DNA from: Spirosoma validum
GTDB taxonomy: Bacteria; Bacteroidota; Bacteroidia; Cytophagales; Spirosomataceae
Direction: 5' to 3'
NCBI RefSeq assembly: GCF_014699035.1
Contig: NZ_JACXAA010000003.1
Location: forward strand, 558,001 to 622,000
DNA: 64,000 nucleotides
Below are positions 8,657-17,236 of the stretch, piece by piece (position 1 is the first letter of the stretch; every line of letters begins with the position of its first letter). The position numbers and the translations under genes are program-made. The notes below the pieces were generated by a model. It was given only the letters and a program-made list of their open reading frames with translations. It ran no database searches and was not told the origin of the DNA.

Positions 8657-9310
8657 ATGTTCACATCCGTTGCTATTGTTGATGATCATGTCCTTCTGGC
8701 ACAGGCTTTGTCTGATCTGGTTCAAAAATATGAAGGTTATAACGTGCTGTTCGTAGCAGAAAACGGGCTCGAATTAGTGACGCATTTAAAGCGTAAACAG
8801 ATTCCGGATTTAATTGTCCTGGATTTGAACATGCCAGAAATGGATGGCTTTGAAGTTGCTCAGTACATTCAACGGAATCACCCTGACGTAAAAATAATTG
8901 CTCTTTCCATGTTTGACAAGGAGGAGCAAGTAGCCCGCATGGTTCGACTGGGTGTTCGGGGCTACTTGTTGAAAGGGTGTCGACCATCGGAGTTTAAATT
9001 GGCACTGGATGACGTCAGTAAGAAAGGCTTTCATTATTCCGAGTTCCTGACTAATAAACTGATTCGTAATCTGAAGCCTGGCGAATCGACATCCGATATA
9101 GCGATACCTCAGTTGAACGAGCGCGAAATCAAATTTCTTCAACTAGCCAGAAGCGAATTAACCTATGTCGCCATTGCCGATATCATGTGTCTCTCTCCAC
9201 GAACGATTGATGGGTATCGCGAAGTACTTTTCCAGAAATTGAACGTGAAAAGCCGTACCGGTATGGTGCTTGAAGCCTTACGTTTAGGACTGATCAAACT
9301 ACACGATTGA
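8657..9310 (+). CDS. NarL/LuxR-family response regulator
   Basis: The 217-residue protein has a receiver domain at residues 1-120 with acidic pocket Asp9-Asp10, phospho-acceptor Asp56 in LIVLDLNMPEMDG and conserved Lys106 in YLLKG, followed by a LuxR-type helix-turn-helix at about 150-215 (LNEREIKFLQLA ... LSPRTIDGYR). It is the cognate regulator of the kinase just upstream. The 109-base gap between kinase and regulator may contain an additional promoter. Its targets cannot be read from the window; the upstream operon itself is an obvious candidate. Confidence 0.95.
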   Translation: MFTSVAIVDDHVLLAQALSDLVQKYEGYNVLFVAENGLELVTHLKRKQIPDLIVLDLNMPEMDGFEVAQYIQRNHPDVKIIALSMFDKEEQVARMVRLGVRGYLLKGCRPSEFKLALDDVSKKGFHYSEFLTNKLIRNLKPGESTSDIAIPQLNEREIKFLQLARSELTYVAIADIMCLSPRTIDGYREVLFQKLNVKSRTGMVLEALRLGLIKLHD

Positions 9311-9322
9311 CTAAACGGCTGC

Positions 9323-9330
9323 TATCTTTG
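9323..9330 (+). promoter_or_regulatory. -7 element (TATCTTTG) of the epimerase operon
   Basis: An exact TAnnTTTG match lies 16 bases before the start codon at 9347, implying a very short leader. The only TTG upstream (9307-9309) is a few bases too close for the usual -33 spacing. Confidence 0.6.
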
Positions 9331-9346
9331 TCGAAAATATGGACAA

Positions 9347-10363
9347 ATGCAGCTGTTTCTTCACCCGGTTGATCTTCGCTTAACCCATACGTTTACCATT
9401 GCTCACGATAGCCGCGATGTGCAGCCGACGCTTATTGTCGAATTGCGGGATGGTGAGTATCGGGGTTTCGGTGAGGCTACAGCAACTCGGTATTATGGAA
9501 TCACGATCGAGGGCATGATGGATTCGCTCGAAGCCATTCGACTACGTATCGAAGGCTATGATCTCACTGATCCCGAACTGTTTTGGGCTGATATGCAACC
9601 GCATCTGGCGAACAACCCGTTTGCGCTCTGTGCGCTCGACCAGGCTGCCTGGGATTTATGGGCTAAACGACAGGAACAACCGCTTTACAAGCTCTGGAAT
9701 CTTGACCCGGCCGACAGCCCCTTCACCGATTATACCATTGGACTGGATACGCCCGAACGGATGGTCGAAAAGATGCAGGAACGTCCCTGGCCGCTCTATA
9801 AAATAAAACTAGGTCGTCCGGATGAAGACATTCATCTGGTTCAGACGCTACGTCAGTATACAGATGCTGTGTTTCGGGTCGATGCCAACTGTGGCTGGAC
9901 AGCAACGGAGACAATTACTAAATCAAAGGTATTGGCCCAATTAGGTGTCGAATTTATTGAACAGCCACTTCCTGCCGACGATTGGGAAAGTACTAAACAT
10001 GTATACGAACAATCGGCCTTACCCATTATTGCCGACGAAAGTTGCATCGTTGAAGCTGATGTAGACAGGTGTGCAGGGTATTTTCATGGCGTCAATATCA
10101 AATTGACAAAATGCGGTGGACTTACGCCCGCCCGGCGTATGATCGCTCGTGCTCGTGAGTTGGGTCTACAGGTCATGGTGGGTTGCATGACGGAGTCCAG
10201 CGTCGGTATTTCAGCCATCGCCCAATTGCTTCCGTTGCTTGATTACGCCGACTTAGATGGAGCGATGCTCATTGCCAACGATCCGGCAACGGGTGTTACG
10301 TTCGACTATGGTAAAGTTATTTATGCTACCGAGAACGGTACTGGAGCCGAATTGTCGATATGA
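9347..10363 (+). CDS. L-Ala-D/L-Glu-type dipeptide epimerase (enolase superfamily)
   Basis: The 338-residue protein belongs to the muconate lactonising/mandelate racemase subgroup of the enolase superfamily. The catalytic features are visible: KIKLG near residue 150 (the Lys-x-Lys base pair), metal ligands in VDANCGW, EQPLP and ADESC, and the second base lysine in GVNIKLTKCGG. Relatives epimerise the alpha carbon of dipeptides, classically L-Ala-D-Glu from recycled murein peptides. The exact dipeptide cannot be deduced. The stop codon overlaps the ATG of the next gene (ATGA at 10360-10363), so the two are translationally coupled. Confidence 0.9.
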   Translation: MQLFLHPVDLRLTHTFTIAHDSRDVQPTLIVELRDGEYRGFGEATATRYYGITIEGMMDSLEAIRLRIEGYDLTDPELFWADMQPHLANNPFALCALDQAAWDLWAKRQEQPLYKLWNLDPADSPFTDYTIGLDTPERMVEKMQERPWPLYKIKLGRPDEDIHLVQTLRQYTDAVFRVDANCGWTATETITKSKVLAQLGVEFIEQPLPADDWESTKHVYEQSALPIIADESCIVEADVDRCAGYFHGVNIKLTKCGGLTPARRMIARARELGLQVMVGCMTESSVGISAIAQLLPLLDYADLDGAMLIANDPATGVTFDYGKVIYATENGTGAELSI

Positions 10364-11514
10364 ACGAACGAGGGAATCAAGACCATCGGCCAGTGCGAAC
10401 GAATGAAATTTTCGAGATCAATCACCTGCCGAATCGAACGGTAAAGCACGATGGAAAGGAATACCTTTTCTTTAGTGGAACGGCTTATCTCGGTTTGCCA
10501 CAGCATCCGGCTTTTCAGCAATTAATGACGGAAGCTATTGGTCAATATGGCACCGTTTTCGGCAGTTCGCGAAATGGGAATCTACGGCTTAGTATTTATG
10601 AAGAGTCTGAAGCAAAACTGGCTACTAGCGTTGGAGCGCCAACTGCGCTGACGCTTTCGTCGGGCATGATGGCGGGGCAGGTTATTGTCAACTGGCTTCG
10701 CAGTCAAAACGCTACGTTCATTTACGGTCCAAATGCACATCCGGCTTTGTGGCACCAACCAGTTGTTACGTTGCCGAAGCTTTCCTTCGCGGACTGGTCG
10801 GCGCAGATAACCAATCAGGTACGTAGTGTATCGACAACCGGCGATAAACCGGGACCGGTTGCGATCCTGGTCAATTCGATCGAGGCTGTCCGCTCCGAAT
10901 ACTACAACTTCGACTGGGTAAATGATTTGCCCGATGAATTACCCATTACACTTATTGTCGACGATTCGCATGGCCTTGGTATATTGAATGAAGGACGGGG
11001 TATTTGGCCGCAGATTACCTGTAAGCCGAATCGCGCTGGCGGACCGATCCGATTGCTGGTTACGGCTTCGCTGGCTAAGGCGATGGGAATGCCAGGTGGC
11101 GTTATTTTAGGCGATCGCGATACATTGGTGTCGGTACGTCAGACGGCTTTTTTTGGGGCCTGTTCGCCCATGCCACCCGCCTGCTTAGATGTCTATTTGA
11201 GGGCTGATGCCTTATATGCTGACGGATACGAACGACTTGCTCAGAACATAGCGCTCGCTGAAAGATTACTGCTGCCAACGGGGTTGTTTCGTCATGCAAC
11301 GGGTTATCCCGTTTTCTTCACCGAGCATGACGATTTATATCCATATCTGCTTGAAAACGGCATACTCGTTTATTCCTTTGCCTATCCGACAGCCGCTGAC
11401 CGAGCCAATACACGTATCGTTATCAGCGCGTTTCACGAACTCGCCGATATTGAATGCCTAGGCGAGAAAGTCAATACGTATACAGCTACGTTTCATGAGT
11501 CTGCCCGGCGTTAG
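10360..11514 (+). CDS. AONS-like PLP-dependent aminotransferase/acyltransferase
   Basis: This 384-residue enzyme has the fold-type I PLP layout of the alpha-oxoamine synthase group (BioF, Kbl, HemA). Visible landmarks are FFSGTAYLGLPQHP near the N-terminus, the cofactor aspartate and histidine in VDDSHGLG, and the Schiff-base lysine in TASLAKAMGMPGG. BioF-type enzymes condense an amino acid with an acyl-CoA; whether this one does, or is a plain aminotransferase, cannot be told. No other biotin gene is nearby, so calling it BioF would be wrong. Its start overlaps the end of the dipeptide epimerase gene by four bases, suggesting that the two act on linked amino-acid or peptide substrates. Confidence 0.85.
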   Translation: MNERGNQDHRPVRTNEIFEINHLPNRTVKHDGKEYLFFSGTAYLGLPQHPAFQQLMTEAIGQYGTVFGSSRNGNLRLSIYEESEAKLATSVGAPTALTLSSGMMAGQVIVNWLRSQNATFIYGPNAHPALWHQPVVTLPKLSFADWSAQITNQVRSVSTTGDKPGPVAILVNSIEAVRSEYYNFDWVNDLPDELPITLIVDDSHGLGILNEGRGIWPQITCKPNRAGGPIRLLVTASLAKAMGMPGGVILGDRDTLVSVRQTAFFGACSPMPPACLDVYLRADALYADGYERLAQNIALAERLLLPTGLFRHATGYPVFFTEHDDLYPYLLENGILVYSFAYPTAADRANTRIVISAFHELADIECLGEKVNTYTATFHESARR

Positions 11515-11585
11515 TTACTACGTTGTCTCGCAGGAGATTCGGTAGAAACTGCATTTCATTATTTTCTTCCTCGGTGAGTTACTAA

Positions 11586-11612
11586 TTGGACGTATGTTTT
11601 CTTCTATTTTTG
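11586..11612 (+). promoter_or_regulatory. promoter of the small lipoprotein gene
   Basis: TTG at 11586-11588 and TATTTTTG (exact TAnnTTTG) at 11605-11612 are separated by 16 bases, close to the spacing of Bacteroidota sigma-A promoters. The start codon follows 28 bases later. Confidence 0.6.
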
Positions 11613-11640
11613 CGTAGTCACCTCTCTAATTTACTGACTC

Positions 11641-12093
11641 ATGAAATATCTCCTCTGCCTTTTTATCGCATTAACCTTTGTCGCCTGTAAGAAAAATGAA
11701 GAAGCTGCACCGGACGCTGGAGCAACCGTAGCCGGAACGTATCAAATGACGTTGATCGGTATAACGGATGCAACAGGATATAAAGAGATTACGGTAACTA
11801 CACCGCCAACAACGGCTACGGGAGTAATAACAGCCGTTCGAACAGATGCTAATAGTGTCAATTTAACGGCCAGAGCTGCAGTGGCCACGAGTCCTACTTC
11901 GACTACGTATGCAGTTTATGAATTTAATAACCCTATACCTGTGACACTCCAGCAAAACGGGAGCAGCTATGACATGCTATATAGCGGAACCAAGATTGGC
12001 ACGGCTGATGGGACAACTATTGGTATTGACATCACTCAGCCTGCCAGCGGTACTACGATAGCTAATCGGACCGTGTTAAAAGGTAAAAAATAA
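11641..12093 (+). CDS. small lipoprotein of unknown function
   Basis: The 150-residue protein starts with a lipoprotein signal ending in the lipobox VAC (Cys16) followed by KKNEE. The mature part is threonine- and alanine-rich with beta-strand character (YQMTLIG, TYAVYEFNNP, SYDMLYSGTKIG), similar to small beta-barrel or sandwich lipoproteins common in this phylum. No catalytic motif is present. It has its own promoter and ends just before a long hairpin shared with the convergent isomerase gene. Confidence 0.8.
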   Translation: MKYLLCLFIALTFVACKKNEEAAPDAGATVAGTYQMTLIGITDATGYKEITVTTPPTTATGVITAVRTDANSVNLTARAAVATSPTSTTYAVYEFNNPIPVTLQQNGSSYDMLYSGTKIGTADGTTIGIDITQPASGTTIANRTVLKGKK

Positions 12094-12102
12094 GCGAACT
12101 AT

Positions 12103-12152
12103 CATAAGCAGAACAGCTCGCTTTTCGTAAAAAGCGAGCTGTTCTGCTTATG
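12103..12152. terminator. long bidirectional hairpin between convergent genes
   Basis: A 23-bp perfect stem (12103-12125 and 12130-12152) closes on a four-base loop. The loop-proximal ends are T- and A-runs inside the stem, so there is no classical external U-tract; termination probably relies on the stem strength. It lies between the lipoprotein gene and the minus-strand isomerase gene. Confidence 0.8.
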
Positions 12153-12163
12153 AGCGAATATTT

Positions 12164-13003
12164 TCACTTTAACCCTACTAAAAAAGCCAGACTACCAGGC
12201 ATTTGCTCTACGGAGCGGGATGACTCGTCTTCGATAAAATAGTGCTTTACCCCCGACTTTTTTGCCTGTTTTATAATTGCCGCTACACCTACGTCGCCCT
12301 GTCCCAGCGTTACGTTCGATTCGACATCCGAATGTCCCGTATTCGAATCCGGTGTGCCGGGCTTGCGATCTTTTAGATGCATCAGCGGAAAGCGTTTCGG
12401 GTATTTCTGCAACAAAGCAACGGGGTCATAACCAGGCGCTTTTACCCAGAAAATGTCCATCTCAAAATTGACGAATTTGGGTTCCAGGTTTTCGGCTAGA
12501 TAATCGAAGAATGTACCGTCCTTATACGTCTGAAATTCATACCCGTGGGTATGGTAACAGAGCGTAACGCCATTGTCGGCCAGCAACTTACCTGCCGTGT
12601 TGAAGACATCGACGGCCCGATCAGCATCAAACAGCGTAAATGCATCGCTACCGTGGGGAATCCAGAAACAGGCAACGTATTTGGCACCCAGCGCTTTGGC
12701 TTCGGCCAGTACCTTCGGTACGTTATTGTCCAGATCTTCAAAACTGGCTCCGACGCTGACGGCTTTAATATTGTTCTGATCCAGTACTTTCCGAAAGTCA
12801 GCCGCACTCAGGCCGTATGTTCCAGCAATTTCGACTTCCCGAAAACCCATCTGTTTTACCTTCGCCATCGTACCCGGAACATCTTTCGCAAACTGATTCC
12901 GAAAACTATAGAGTCCCAGACCTACGGGTGCTGCTTTCTGGGCCAACGTAGCCAGACTGGATACCAGCATTCCGACGAGAAGAAGTGTAGCGTTTGTCTT
13001 CAT
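12164..13003 (-). CDS. secreted sugar phosphate isomerase/epimerase-like TIM barrel
   Basis: The 279-residue protein has a signal peptide (about residues 1-21) and then an AP endonuclease 2/xylose-isomerase-like TIM barrel. Family marks are GLYSFRNQF at the start, MGFREVEIAG, CYHTHGYEF, FEMDIFWVKAPG and HLKDRKPG, which supply the usual His/Glu/Asp metal ligands. Such proteins act on sugars or inositol-like polyols; the substrate is unknown. The signal peptide places it in the periplasm, where a phosphate-free sugar is more likely. It is one of three related proteins in the window (others at 24393-25277 and 59432-60280). It faces the small lipoprotein gene across a long hairpin. Confidence 0.88.
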   Translation of the reverse strand: MKTNATLLLVGMLVSSLATLAQKAAPVGLGLYSFRNQFAKDVPGTMAKVKQMGFREVEIAGTYGLSAADFRKVLDQNNIKAVSVGASFEDLDNNVPKVLAEAKALGAKYVACFWIPHGSDAFTLFDADRAVDVFNTAGKLLADNGVTLCYHTHGYEFQTYKDGTFFDYLAENLEPKFVNFEMDIFWVKAPGYDPVALLQKYPKRFPLMHLKDRKPGTPDSNTGHSDVESNVTLGQGDVGVAAIIKQAKKSGVKHYFIEDESSRSVEQMPGSLAFLVGLK

Positions 13004-13090
13004 AATGTCAAGATTGGAAGTGGGGTGAGTTTATCGGTTGGGCGCTGATGTGTTACCTGCTGACTATGACCACAAACGACGAATGGCACG

Positions 13091-13999
13091 TTATCTACCC
13101 GTTTGTGTTGTGAACGTACTTTCGAAAATCTTATCGGCGTTACCGGTCTCAAATCCTTCGCGTCGATGCTGGCGGGTTACCTGATCGGCAGGCAGGTTTC
13201 GGAATTGAGGCAATATGCGCCGTTCGGCAAACTCGACGTATGACCCAGCAATACGAAATAACTCTCCACCAGCAAATTCGGCGTCGATCATCTGCGCTAC
13301 CGTTGACGCTTGCCGCAAATCGCCATCTGGGCTGACTTTGATCGTCCCGCCCGCTGAATTGAGCCGTAAACCCTGACTTTCCAGAAAGGCGACGAATTCT
13401 TCGATGGTATTATAACCTGCTTTCAGATTATGCACGCTGATCGTAAAGTGATTCAGGTAATAGCGGTTGTAAATTACCCAGGCTGCGTACTCGCTTCCTT
13501 TCAGCAAAGTTTGGTAATCGGTTAGTGTCGGCGTGGTCCAGAGGGGCTGGTGCAGGAAACGATCAACGGCTTCAGCGTCATCCAGATCCAGCGCATCGAC
13601 TGGGTCGCTCTTAACCGTGTCGGTATAGCGGTGAATGATACGTTGCGCTTCGTCCGACAGTTCATGGACGCGTAGTTCACTGGCAAAAATGCGGGGATAA
13701 TGCGGTTCTGGGGGGCTATACCAGTAGGCCGTTAGTTTCTTCTCAATGAAGTTGTATTCATCTCGCTTCTCGTAACCATAATGCAGGAAAATCTTCTCAA
13801 ACGATGCGATACCGAGGTTAGGCACGCCCATCGTCCGGAAGGCAATGTGATCATTCTCGATCTCATTCGGCGAGGTAATAATGCCTTCTGAAATCATGGT
13901 GTTGAAGACCTTCTGCACATCAGGAACGCGCTCGCTGTACCGGCGCATAAGGCCGTCCAGTACGGCATCCAGAGTTTGGGTAGGCGATGATTTTATCAT
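13091..13999 (-). CDS. DUF1338 protein, 2-oxoadipate dioxygenase/decarboxylase-like (HglS family)
   Basis: The 302-residue protein matches the DUF1338/HglS family. Visible signatures are HIAFRT (first metal histidine), FASELRV, NHFTISVHNL (second histidine), GSYVEFAERR (metal glutamate) and RREGFETGNADKIFEST at the end. Characterised members are non-haem iron enzymes that convert 2-oxoadipate to D-2-hydroxyglutarate in lysine breakdown. The fit to motifs is good; whether this copy serves lysine catabolism is unproven as no other lysine gene is nearby. It starts 13 bases after the acyl-ACP thioesterase gene, so the two are probably one operon. Confidence 0.88.
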   Translation of the reverse strand: MIKSSPTQTLDAVLDGLMRRYSERVPDVQKVFNTMISEGIITSPNEIENDHIAFRTMGVPNLGIASFEKIFLHYGYEKRDEYNFIEKKLTAYWYSPPEPHYPRIFASELRVHELSDEAQRIIHRYTDTVKSDPVDALDLDDAEAVDRFLHQPLWTTPTLTDYQTLLKGSEYAAWVIYNRYYLNHFTISVHNLKAGYNTIEEFVAFLESQGLRLNSAGGTIKVSPDGDLRQASTVAQMIDAEFAGGELFRIAGSYVEFAERRILPQFRNLPADQVTRQHRREGFETGNADKIFESTFTTQTGR

Positions 14000-14012
14000 A
14001 CGTTCAGTTCGT

Positions 14013-14768
14013 TCAGGAATGTACGCTTGTCCACCGGGTGCGAGCCAGCAGTACGTCCTTGCCAGATTCAGGCTGAATAATTCGGTGGACGAACGTATCA
14101 GCGGCTTCAGAGGCTGACTGCACCTGAAGCGTATCGCCCCAGTGGCTTTCGGTCCGGTAAACTAAATCAATTTGGATTAATTCACTAGTCTGGAGGACTT
14201 CTTTATCGATTGCTTCGAGAAGCCATTGCACATACGCTACGTTGTTGACGTGCTGATTCTGATCGATGCTGAGCCAACCTACTTCTACGTCTTTTTGTTG
14301 AGTGGGCACAAACGGGTTCGTTTGAAAATCGGGCTTGGCCGATAGTTTCGGTAAGGGCTCGAGACCCGTTGGTGGATTCAACTTTTTGATAAAATCAGGT
14401 AGCGGTACCATCCCCCGTTTCTCGATACTAAAAACGAGCCATACGCTTGTAGCATCAGCCAATAAAGTTCCGGCTTCGTCTTCTACCCGAAAATCACGAT
14501 AGATGAAAAATTTCTCGACAACAGTTGGATACGTAATGACTCTGATCGTTTGACTATATCGGGGGTATTGGTGCATCTGGAGTCGAAAGCGCATCAGCAT
14601 CCAGCCAAATCCCTGGCGTTCTAAATCAGCGATGCCAATGCCATAATCGATAGCGTTTCGGTTTGCTGATTCCTGCATGAAATTCATCAGCGCCGGTATG
14701 CTCAATCGTCCGAAAGCGTCGCACTCGTACCCCCGCAACGTAAACGTGTCGGTTTGAATAAAAGCCAT
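14013..14768 (-). CDS. acyl-ACP thioesterase-like hotdog protein
   Basis: The 251-residue protein contains two hotdog folds in the arrangement of FatA/FatB and bacterial acyl-ACP thioesterases. The N-terminal repeat begins with GYECDAFGRLSIPALMNFMQ; the C-terminal repeat holds the catalytic segment SIDQNQHVNNVAYVQW with the Asp-Asn-His set. Members release free fatty acids from acyl carrier protein; some cleave acyl-CoA. It is the first gene of a short operon with the DUF1338 dioxygenase. A long inverted repeat (14793-14883) lies just upstream of its start, within the space that should also hold its promoter. Confidence 0.88.
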   Translation of the reverse strand: MAFIQTDTFTLRGYECDAFGRLSIPALMNFMQESANRNAIDYGIGIADLERQGFGWMLMRFRLQMHQYPRYSQTIRVITYPTVVEKFFIYRDFRVEDEAGTLLADATSVWLVFSIEKRGMVPLPDFIKKLNPPTGLEPLPKLSAKPDFQTNPFVPTQQKDVEVGWLSIDQNQHVNNVAYVQWLLEAIDKEVLQTSELIQIDLVYRTESHWGDTLQVQSASEAADTFVHRIIQPESGKDVLLARTRWTSVHS

Positions 14769-14792
14769 ATACTAACTAATAAAAGGACTAAA

Positions 14793-14883
14793 GGTACCAC
14801 GGTCGGACGGACGTTTCCGCTTCAGTCCGACCTTGAAACATAAATACGGACTAAAGCGGAAATGTCCGTCCGACCGTGGTACC
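14793..14883. repeat. 37-bp near-perfect inverted repeat
   Basis: Arms 14793-14829 and 14847-14883 are complementary except at two positions, and on either strand one of the two is a G:U pair. The loop is 17 bases. The outer part of each arm contains the self-similar run GGTCGGACGGAC. It sits between the M28 peptidase stop and the thioesterase start, both on the minus strand, so it may end the thioesterase-independent upstream transcript or affect the leader. It could also be a mobile palindromic unit. Confidence 0.85.
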
Positions 14884-14899
14884 TCTGCAAAAATAAGTC

Positions 14900-17104
14900 C
14901 TATTTACTACTTCCAACCGACGAAGGACCGCTCATGCCTTGTGAAAGGGCAAGCAACTTATCGCTCAGCGTCTGAATAGCTTTTTTGTAACGGGTTTCCA
15001 GGTCGGGCAAGTTAGCTGTCGATTTCAGTGAGGCTTCATACAGTAGACCCGGCAGCATCCAGGACGCATAACCGCTGTTTGGATCGGATGAGGCATAGAG
15101 CGATTTATACCAACCGCCAAACGCATTGCCTTTTGGATCGATGAACGAACGTTCCAGCAGGCGTAGTTCTTTATTCAACTCCACTAATTTATCCGTCCGA
15201 CCCGTTTTTAGGTAATTCTGCCGAGCCATTTCACAGGCGTCTGCATTCTTTTTCAGATCAGCGACTACGTTCAGAATGGGTGAAATCGAGTACGTTGGTG
15301 CATACGTCTGAATCGCTTTTTCGGCGGCTTTCAGGTGAACTTCCAGATCGGCTGGGTAACGCACTACGTCGTAAGGGACGAGATCGGCGTTGGCGAGACG
15401 GAGGGTCATCGTACCGACTACCTGCTCCATCATCGGTCCCATCTTATAGGTCGGATCGGCGAATTTGTCGTAGAAATACAGATCGTCGTACTGGGAGTGA
15501 TAGAGGGTTGGGCCCTCTGTGCCTGCACTTAGCGACGGAATGCCGATGTGCATATACGGCGCAATATGGTCTGAACCACCACCAAGATTGCCAATCGTTG
15601 GCTCGCCGGCTACCATCGCCGGAGCTGAGGAGCCCGTTACGCGGGTTGGGTTGCCAGCGGCTTTATGACCCAGCCAGTGTTGATACACCGTTTTATTGGA
15701 GTCTGGATATTGCACGGACTGCGTGGCTTCAATAATCAGCTTTTTCATTGACGGCGACGCGCTGGCACCAAACGTCCGACCCGAGACGGCCGCATCGTAG
15801 TTCATGTACGCCACAGCTTTCTGGCTCAGTTCATCCCGGAACTGTTCGCTCCATTCGGCCGAGCCAATTACACCCGGTTCTTCAGCATCCCAATGACAGA
15901 CTTTAATGGTTCGACGGGGGCGTTGTCCGGCTTTCGCCAATTTGCCCATTGACTCGGTCATGCTGAGCAACATAGCGGTTCCGGAGTTCGGGTCCGTCGC
16001 GCCGTACGACCAGGCATCATAGTGGCAGCCCGCAATGATCCATTCGTCGGGAAATTCGGCACCGGTCAACGTACCGACAACCTGATAAATGCGCTGAATG
16101 GTTTTTTCCTGCTTCACCATCAGCCGTACTTTGAGGGCTGATCCGCCTTCGAGCCGGTACGTATACGGCAAACCACCCTGCCAGCCGGCCGGCACTGCTT
16201 TCGCGCCAGTCATGCGTTTCAGAATTTCAGTCGCTGAGCCGTAGGGGAGGGGCGTTACCGGAATTTTGTGTATGCCAACCGCATTCTGATCGAGTCGTTT
16301 GGGCGTGTTTTTGGCGTCCATCGGCAGAGCTGCTTCGCCGGGCGTAAGCGGATCGCCGGTGTAGGGCGTTGTGATTAAGGAGCCGCGCTGAATCACACTT
16401 TCGCTGTAATACGGTCCTTCAGGGAAGGTCAGTCCACGCATGTAGCCGCTGTCGGCCGGATCGGTGTAAATGATGACGCCAATGGCACCGTTTGCCTGTG
16501 CGAACTGGGCTTTGTAGCCTCGAAAATTGCCACCGTAGCGCGCTATCACGATTTTGTCCTTCACCGAAATACCCATGGCTTTCAGCTGCTCAAAATCTTC
16601 CTTTCGACCGTAGTTCGCATAAACGATTTCAGCTGTTACGTCGCCAGATCCTGACCAGGCATTGTAGCCAGGCGTCAGGCGTGGGTCGCTGCTGTATTTG
16701 TCTTCCTTGAATAGAAACTCGCGGGTATTCAACGGCTGACGTACCGGCTCGACCAATTCGACGGCAATGTCGCCGGGTCCTTTGGGTAGCAATACGTCGT
16801 GTGGGTAGATGTCCACCTGCCAGCCCGCTTTGCGCATGGTTTCGGCAATGTAGTCACGAACCTGCTCATTTTCTTTCGAGCCCGTAATGTGTGGTACGCT
16901 ACTTAGTTTTTCGAGGTGATTTTTAAACGCTGCCGAAGATTGTTTGGCCTTAAAATCAGTCTCCAGCTTGACCTGAGCAGCCTGGCGGGCCGGAACAAAA
17001 CCCGTTAAGTTCGGAGGGGTATTCGACTGAGCCTGCGCGGCAACTACGCTTAGCGCTAAAGCAATAACCCGGCCGGACGTTTTTAGTAAAGGAAGAGATC
17101 GCAT
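14900..17104 (-). CDS. secreted M28-family peptidase, glutamate carboxypeptidase II-like
   Basis: The 734-residue protein has a signal peptide (about residues 1-26), an N-terminal part of the peptidase domain, an inserted PA domain (about 150-330), the M28 zinc peptidase core and a TFR-type dimerisation domain at the C-terminus (about 600-710). All five zinc ligands of this family are visible in order: CHYDAW (His), TDPNSG (Asp), WDAEEPG (Glu pair), MNYDAAVS (Asp) and YHSQYDD (His). It therefore should be an active di-zinc exopeptidase or dipeptidase in the periplasm. It is longer than plain aminopeptidases and close to GCPII in layout. A short hairpin and the LolA-like gene lie upstream. Confidence 0.93.
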   Translation of the reverse strand: MRSLPLLKTSGRVIALALSVVAAQAQSNTPPNLTGFVPARQAAQVKLETDFKAKQSSAAFKNHLEKLSSVPHITGSKENEQVRDYIAETMRKAGWQVDIYPHDVLLPKGPGDIAVELVEPVRQPLNTREFLFKEDKYSSDPRLTPGYNAWSGSGDVTAEIVYANYGRKEDFEQLKAMGISVKDKIVIARYGGNFRGYKAQFAQANGAIGVIIYTDPADSGYMRGLTFPEGPYYSESVIQRGSLITTPYTGDPLTPGEAALPMDAKNTPKRLDQNAVGIHKIPVTPLPYGSATEILKRMTGAKAVPAGWQGGLPYTYRLEGGSALKVRLMVKQEKTIQRIYQVVGTLTGAEFPDEWIIAGCHYDAWSYGATDPNSGTAMLLSMTESMGKLAKAGQRPRRTIKVCHWDAEEPGVIGSAEWSEQFRDELSQKAVAYMNYDAAVSGRTFGASASPSMKKLIIEATQSVQYPDSNKTVYQHWLGHKAAGNPTRVTGSSAPAMVAGEPTIGNLGGGSDHIAPYMHIGIPSLSAGTEGPTLYHSQYDDLYFYDKFADPTYKMGPMMEQVVGTMTLRLANADLVPYDVVRYPADLEVHLKAAEKAIQTYAPTYSISPILNVVADLKKNADACEMARQNYLKTGRTDKLVELNKELRLLERSFIDPKGNAFGGWYKSLYASSDPNSGYASWMLPGLLYEASLKSTANLPDLETRYKKAIQTLSDKLLALSQGMSGPSSVGSSK

Positions 17105-17187
17105 AAGAATCAGGTTGTATGATTCTCAAATATCGGTATTTACTATGGGAAAGCTGGAAATATGCAGTTGAATAGTTGGCAAATAAA

Positions 17188-17216
17188 AAAAGAGACGTAG
17201 TTTATACGTCTCTTTT
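17188..17216 (-). terminator. intrinsic terminator of the LolA-like gene
   Basis: A 12-bp stem (17188-17199 with 17205-17216) with a five-base loop is followed, reading the minus strand, by a run of T residues. It lies about 20 bases past the stop of the gene at 17237. Confidence 0.85.
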
Positions 17217-17236
17217 CAATAGAACTTAAAGGTTGT

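Noticed and set aside
10360..11514. Biotin synthesis BioF
   Set aside because: No other bio gene adjacent; sequence supports only the broader AONS-like group.
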